Shown piece after piece: positions 5,712-6,466 of a stretch of 6,466 bases of DNA. Under the pieces are notes generated by a model, which had not been told where the DNA came from, made no database searches, and saw only the letters and a program-made list of their open reading frames with translations. The stretch spans positions 1-6,466 of the forward strand of contig JAAZNR010000852.1 of assembly GCA_012798155.1 (NCBI GenBank), given 5' to 3'. A program made the translations under genes and the position numbers. Numbering within the stretch: position 1 is the first letter of the stretch; each line of letters starts with the position of its first letter. Origin of the DNA: Thermogutta sp. GTDB taxonomy: Bacteria > Planctomycetota > Planctomycetia > Pirellulales > Thermoguttaceae.

Positions 5712-5784
5712 GCGGAGGTCTCCGCGCCTTGCCGCGGAATGAGAGGCGTCTCACTCCCCCTCGTGATCCTTCTCGCCCACGAGG
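5712..5784 (+). promoter_or_regulatory. Three short inverted repeats between ctaB and purD
   Basis: Three potential hairpins follow one another: GCGGA-GGTC-TCCGC (5712-5725), TGAGA-GGCG-TCTCA (5740-5753), and CCTCGTG (5759-5765) with CACGAGG (5778-5784) around a 12-base loop. None is followed by a T-run, so they are not classical intrinsic terminators. They may help separate the ctaB and purD transcription units. Confidence 0.3.
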
Positions 5785-5792
5785 CCGCGCCG

Positions 5793-5798
5793 TAGAAT
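5793..5798 (+). promoter_or_regulatory. Candidate -10 box TAGAAT for purD
   Basis: TAGAAT lies 39 bases before the purD ATG and differs from TATAAT at one position. The hexamer 17 bases upstream (5770-5775, TTCTCG) keeps only the leading TT of the -35 consensus. Since purD is unrelated to heme synthesis, a promoter in this gap is expected, but the match is weak. Confidence 0.3.
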
Positions 5799-5821
5799 CG
5801 AGATTTTGGCCGCTAATGCAA

Positions 5822-5830
5822 AGGATGAGG
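5822..5830 (+). promoter_or_regulatory. Ribosome binding site for purD
   Basis: AGGATGAGG gives two overlapping purine-rich Shine-Dalgarno-like cores, the nearer one seven bases before the ATG at 5838. This spacing supports that start. Confidence 0.65.
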
Positions 5831-5837
5831 TTTCGCC

Positions 5838-6466
5838 ATGAACGTCCTGGTGATCGGCAGCGGGGGACGCGAGCACGCCTTGGTTTGGAAACTGAAACAA
5901 AGCCCCACCGCCGACCGCGTCTTCGCGGCGCCGGGAAACGCGGGAACCGCCGCGGACGGGGAAAACGTCGCCATCCCCGAGGGCGACTTTCCGGCCTTGA
6001 TCCGCTTCGCCAAGCAGAACGCCGTGGAGTTGACGGTCGTGGGTCCCGAGGCCCCTCTTGCGCAGGGCATCGTCGATGCGTTTCGCGCGGAAGGCCTCCG
6101 CATCTTCGGTCCCACGAAGGCGGCGGCGGAATTGGAAGCCAGCAAGGTCTTTTGCAAGAATCTGCTCCGCGATGCCAAGATTCCGACGGCGGGCTATCAC
6201 GTCTTCTCCGAGCCGGCGGCCGCCGTCCAGTTCTTGAACTCCCGCGAGGACGGGCCGGCCGTCGTCAAGGCCGACGGTTTGGCCGCGGGCAAGGGCGTGA
6301 TCGTCTGCCGCAACCGCGAGGAGGCCGTCGCCGCGGTCCGCCTCATCGCCGAGCAGAAGATTTTCGGAGCGGCGGGCAATCGCCTGGTCATCGAGGAACG
6401 CCTGCAAGGGGAAGAGGCCAGCGTCTTGGCCGTCACGGACGGCCGGAATATCGTCACGCTTCAACC
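5838..6466 (+). CDS. purD: Phosphoribosylamine-glycine ligase PurD, 5' part (cut by window edge)
   Basis: PurD (GAR synthetase) joins glycine to 5-phosphoribosylamine using ATP, the second step of purine synthesis, in the cytoplasm. The 209 residues visible are roughly the first half of a protein usually near 430 residues. The N-terminal domain begins MNVLVIGSGGREHAL (1-15), the family hallmark. VGPEAPLA (68-75) and FGPTKAAAELEASK (90-103) follow. The ATP-grasp domain then shows VKADGLAAGKGV (143-154) and EERLQGEEASV (186-196). The frame is open to the last base, so the C-terminal metal-binding and catalytic part lies outside the window. It is separated from ctaB by 299 bases containing the repeat array, so it is probably a separate transcription unit. 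Confidence 0.95.
   Translation, partial: MNVLVIGSGGREHALVWKLKQSPTADRVFAAPGNAGTAADGENVAIPEGDFPALIRFAKQNAVELTVVGPEAPLAQGIVDAFRAEGLRIFGPTKAAAELEASKVFCKNLLRDAKIPTAGYHVFSEPAAAVQFLNSREDGPAVVKADGLAAGKGVIVCRNREEAVAAVRLIAEQKIFGAAGNRLVIEERLQGEEASVLAVTDGRNIVTLQ

Noticed and set aside
5413..5754. Minus-strand Gln/Arg/Asn-rich repeat protein spanning the 18-bp array
   Set aside because: The repetitive peptide comes from the 18-base period being a multiple of three; it runs antisense into ctaB and lacks a start signal.
5751..6464. Minus-strand open frame antisense to purD
   Set aside because: The + strand encodes clear PurD motifs with a good ribosome binding site; the antisense frame has no recognisable features.

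Overview
The window looks like a piece of a GC-rich planctomycete chromosome, probably of the Pirellula/Rhodopirellula type. This assignment rests on family recognition from the protein sequences, not on a database search. The clues are a Tat-exported cupredoxin-fold protein of a kind I associate with planctomycetes, a heme A synthase with an AGMAVPDWP loop, and a CtaB with an NQWLE...MPRTADRP active-site motif. All confident genes lie on the + strand.

Layout. Positions 1-872 carry no gene I can defend. They hold a short MITE-like element (about 422-605) with near-perfect terminal inverted repeats around a strong GC-rich hairpin, then a TATAAT box (672-677) and a foldable leader before the first gene. 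Positions 873-1733 encode a Tat-signal cupredoxin-like protein. Positions 1940-3208 encode a diheme c-type cytochrome predicted to be a lipoprotein. Positions 3279-4388 encode heme A synthase (ctaA) and 4579-5538 encode heme O synthase (ctaB). The 299-base gap after ctaB contains about eight degenerate copies of an 18-bp hairpin-forming tandem repeat (5551-5698). The window ends inside purD (5838 to the edge), which is unrelated purine biosynthesis.

How the genes work together. CtaB converts heme B to heme O and CtaA converts heme O to heme A, the cofactor of aa3-type cytochrome oxidases. The diheme cytochrome and the cupredoxin-like protein are outside the cytoplasm and could carry electrons or support oxidase assembly. 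No oxidase subunit is present in the window, so this appears to be the heme-A/electron-carrier part of a respiratory locus whose catalytic subunits lie elsewhere. I found no CRISPR array, tRNA, rRNA or intact transposase. The points most worth a second look are the MITE-like element, the 18-bp repeat array, and the cupredoxin-like protein, in which two of four expected copper-ligand positions look substituted.
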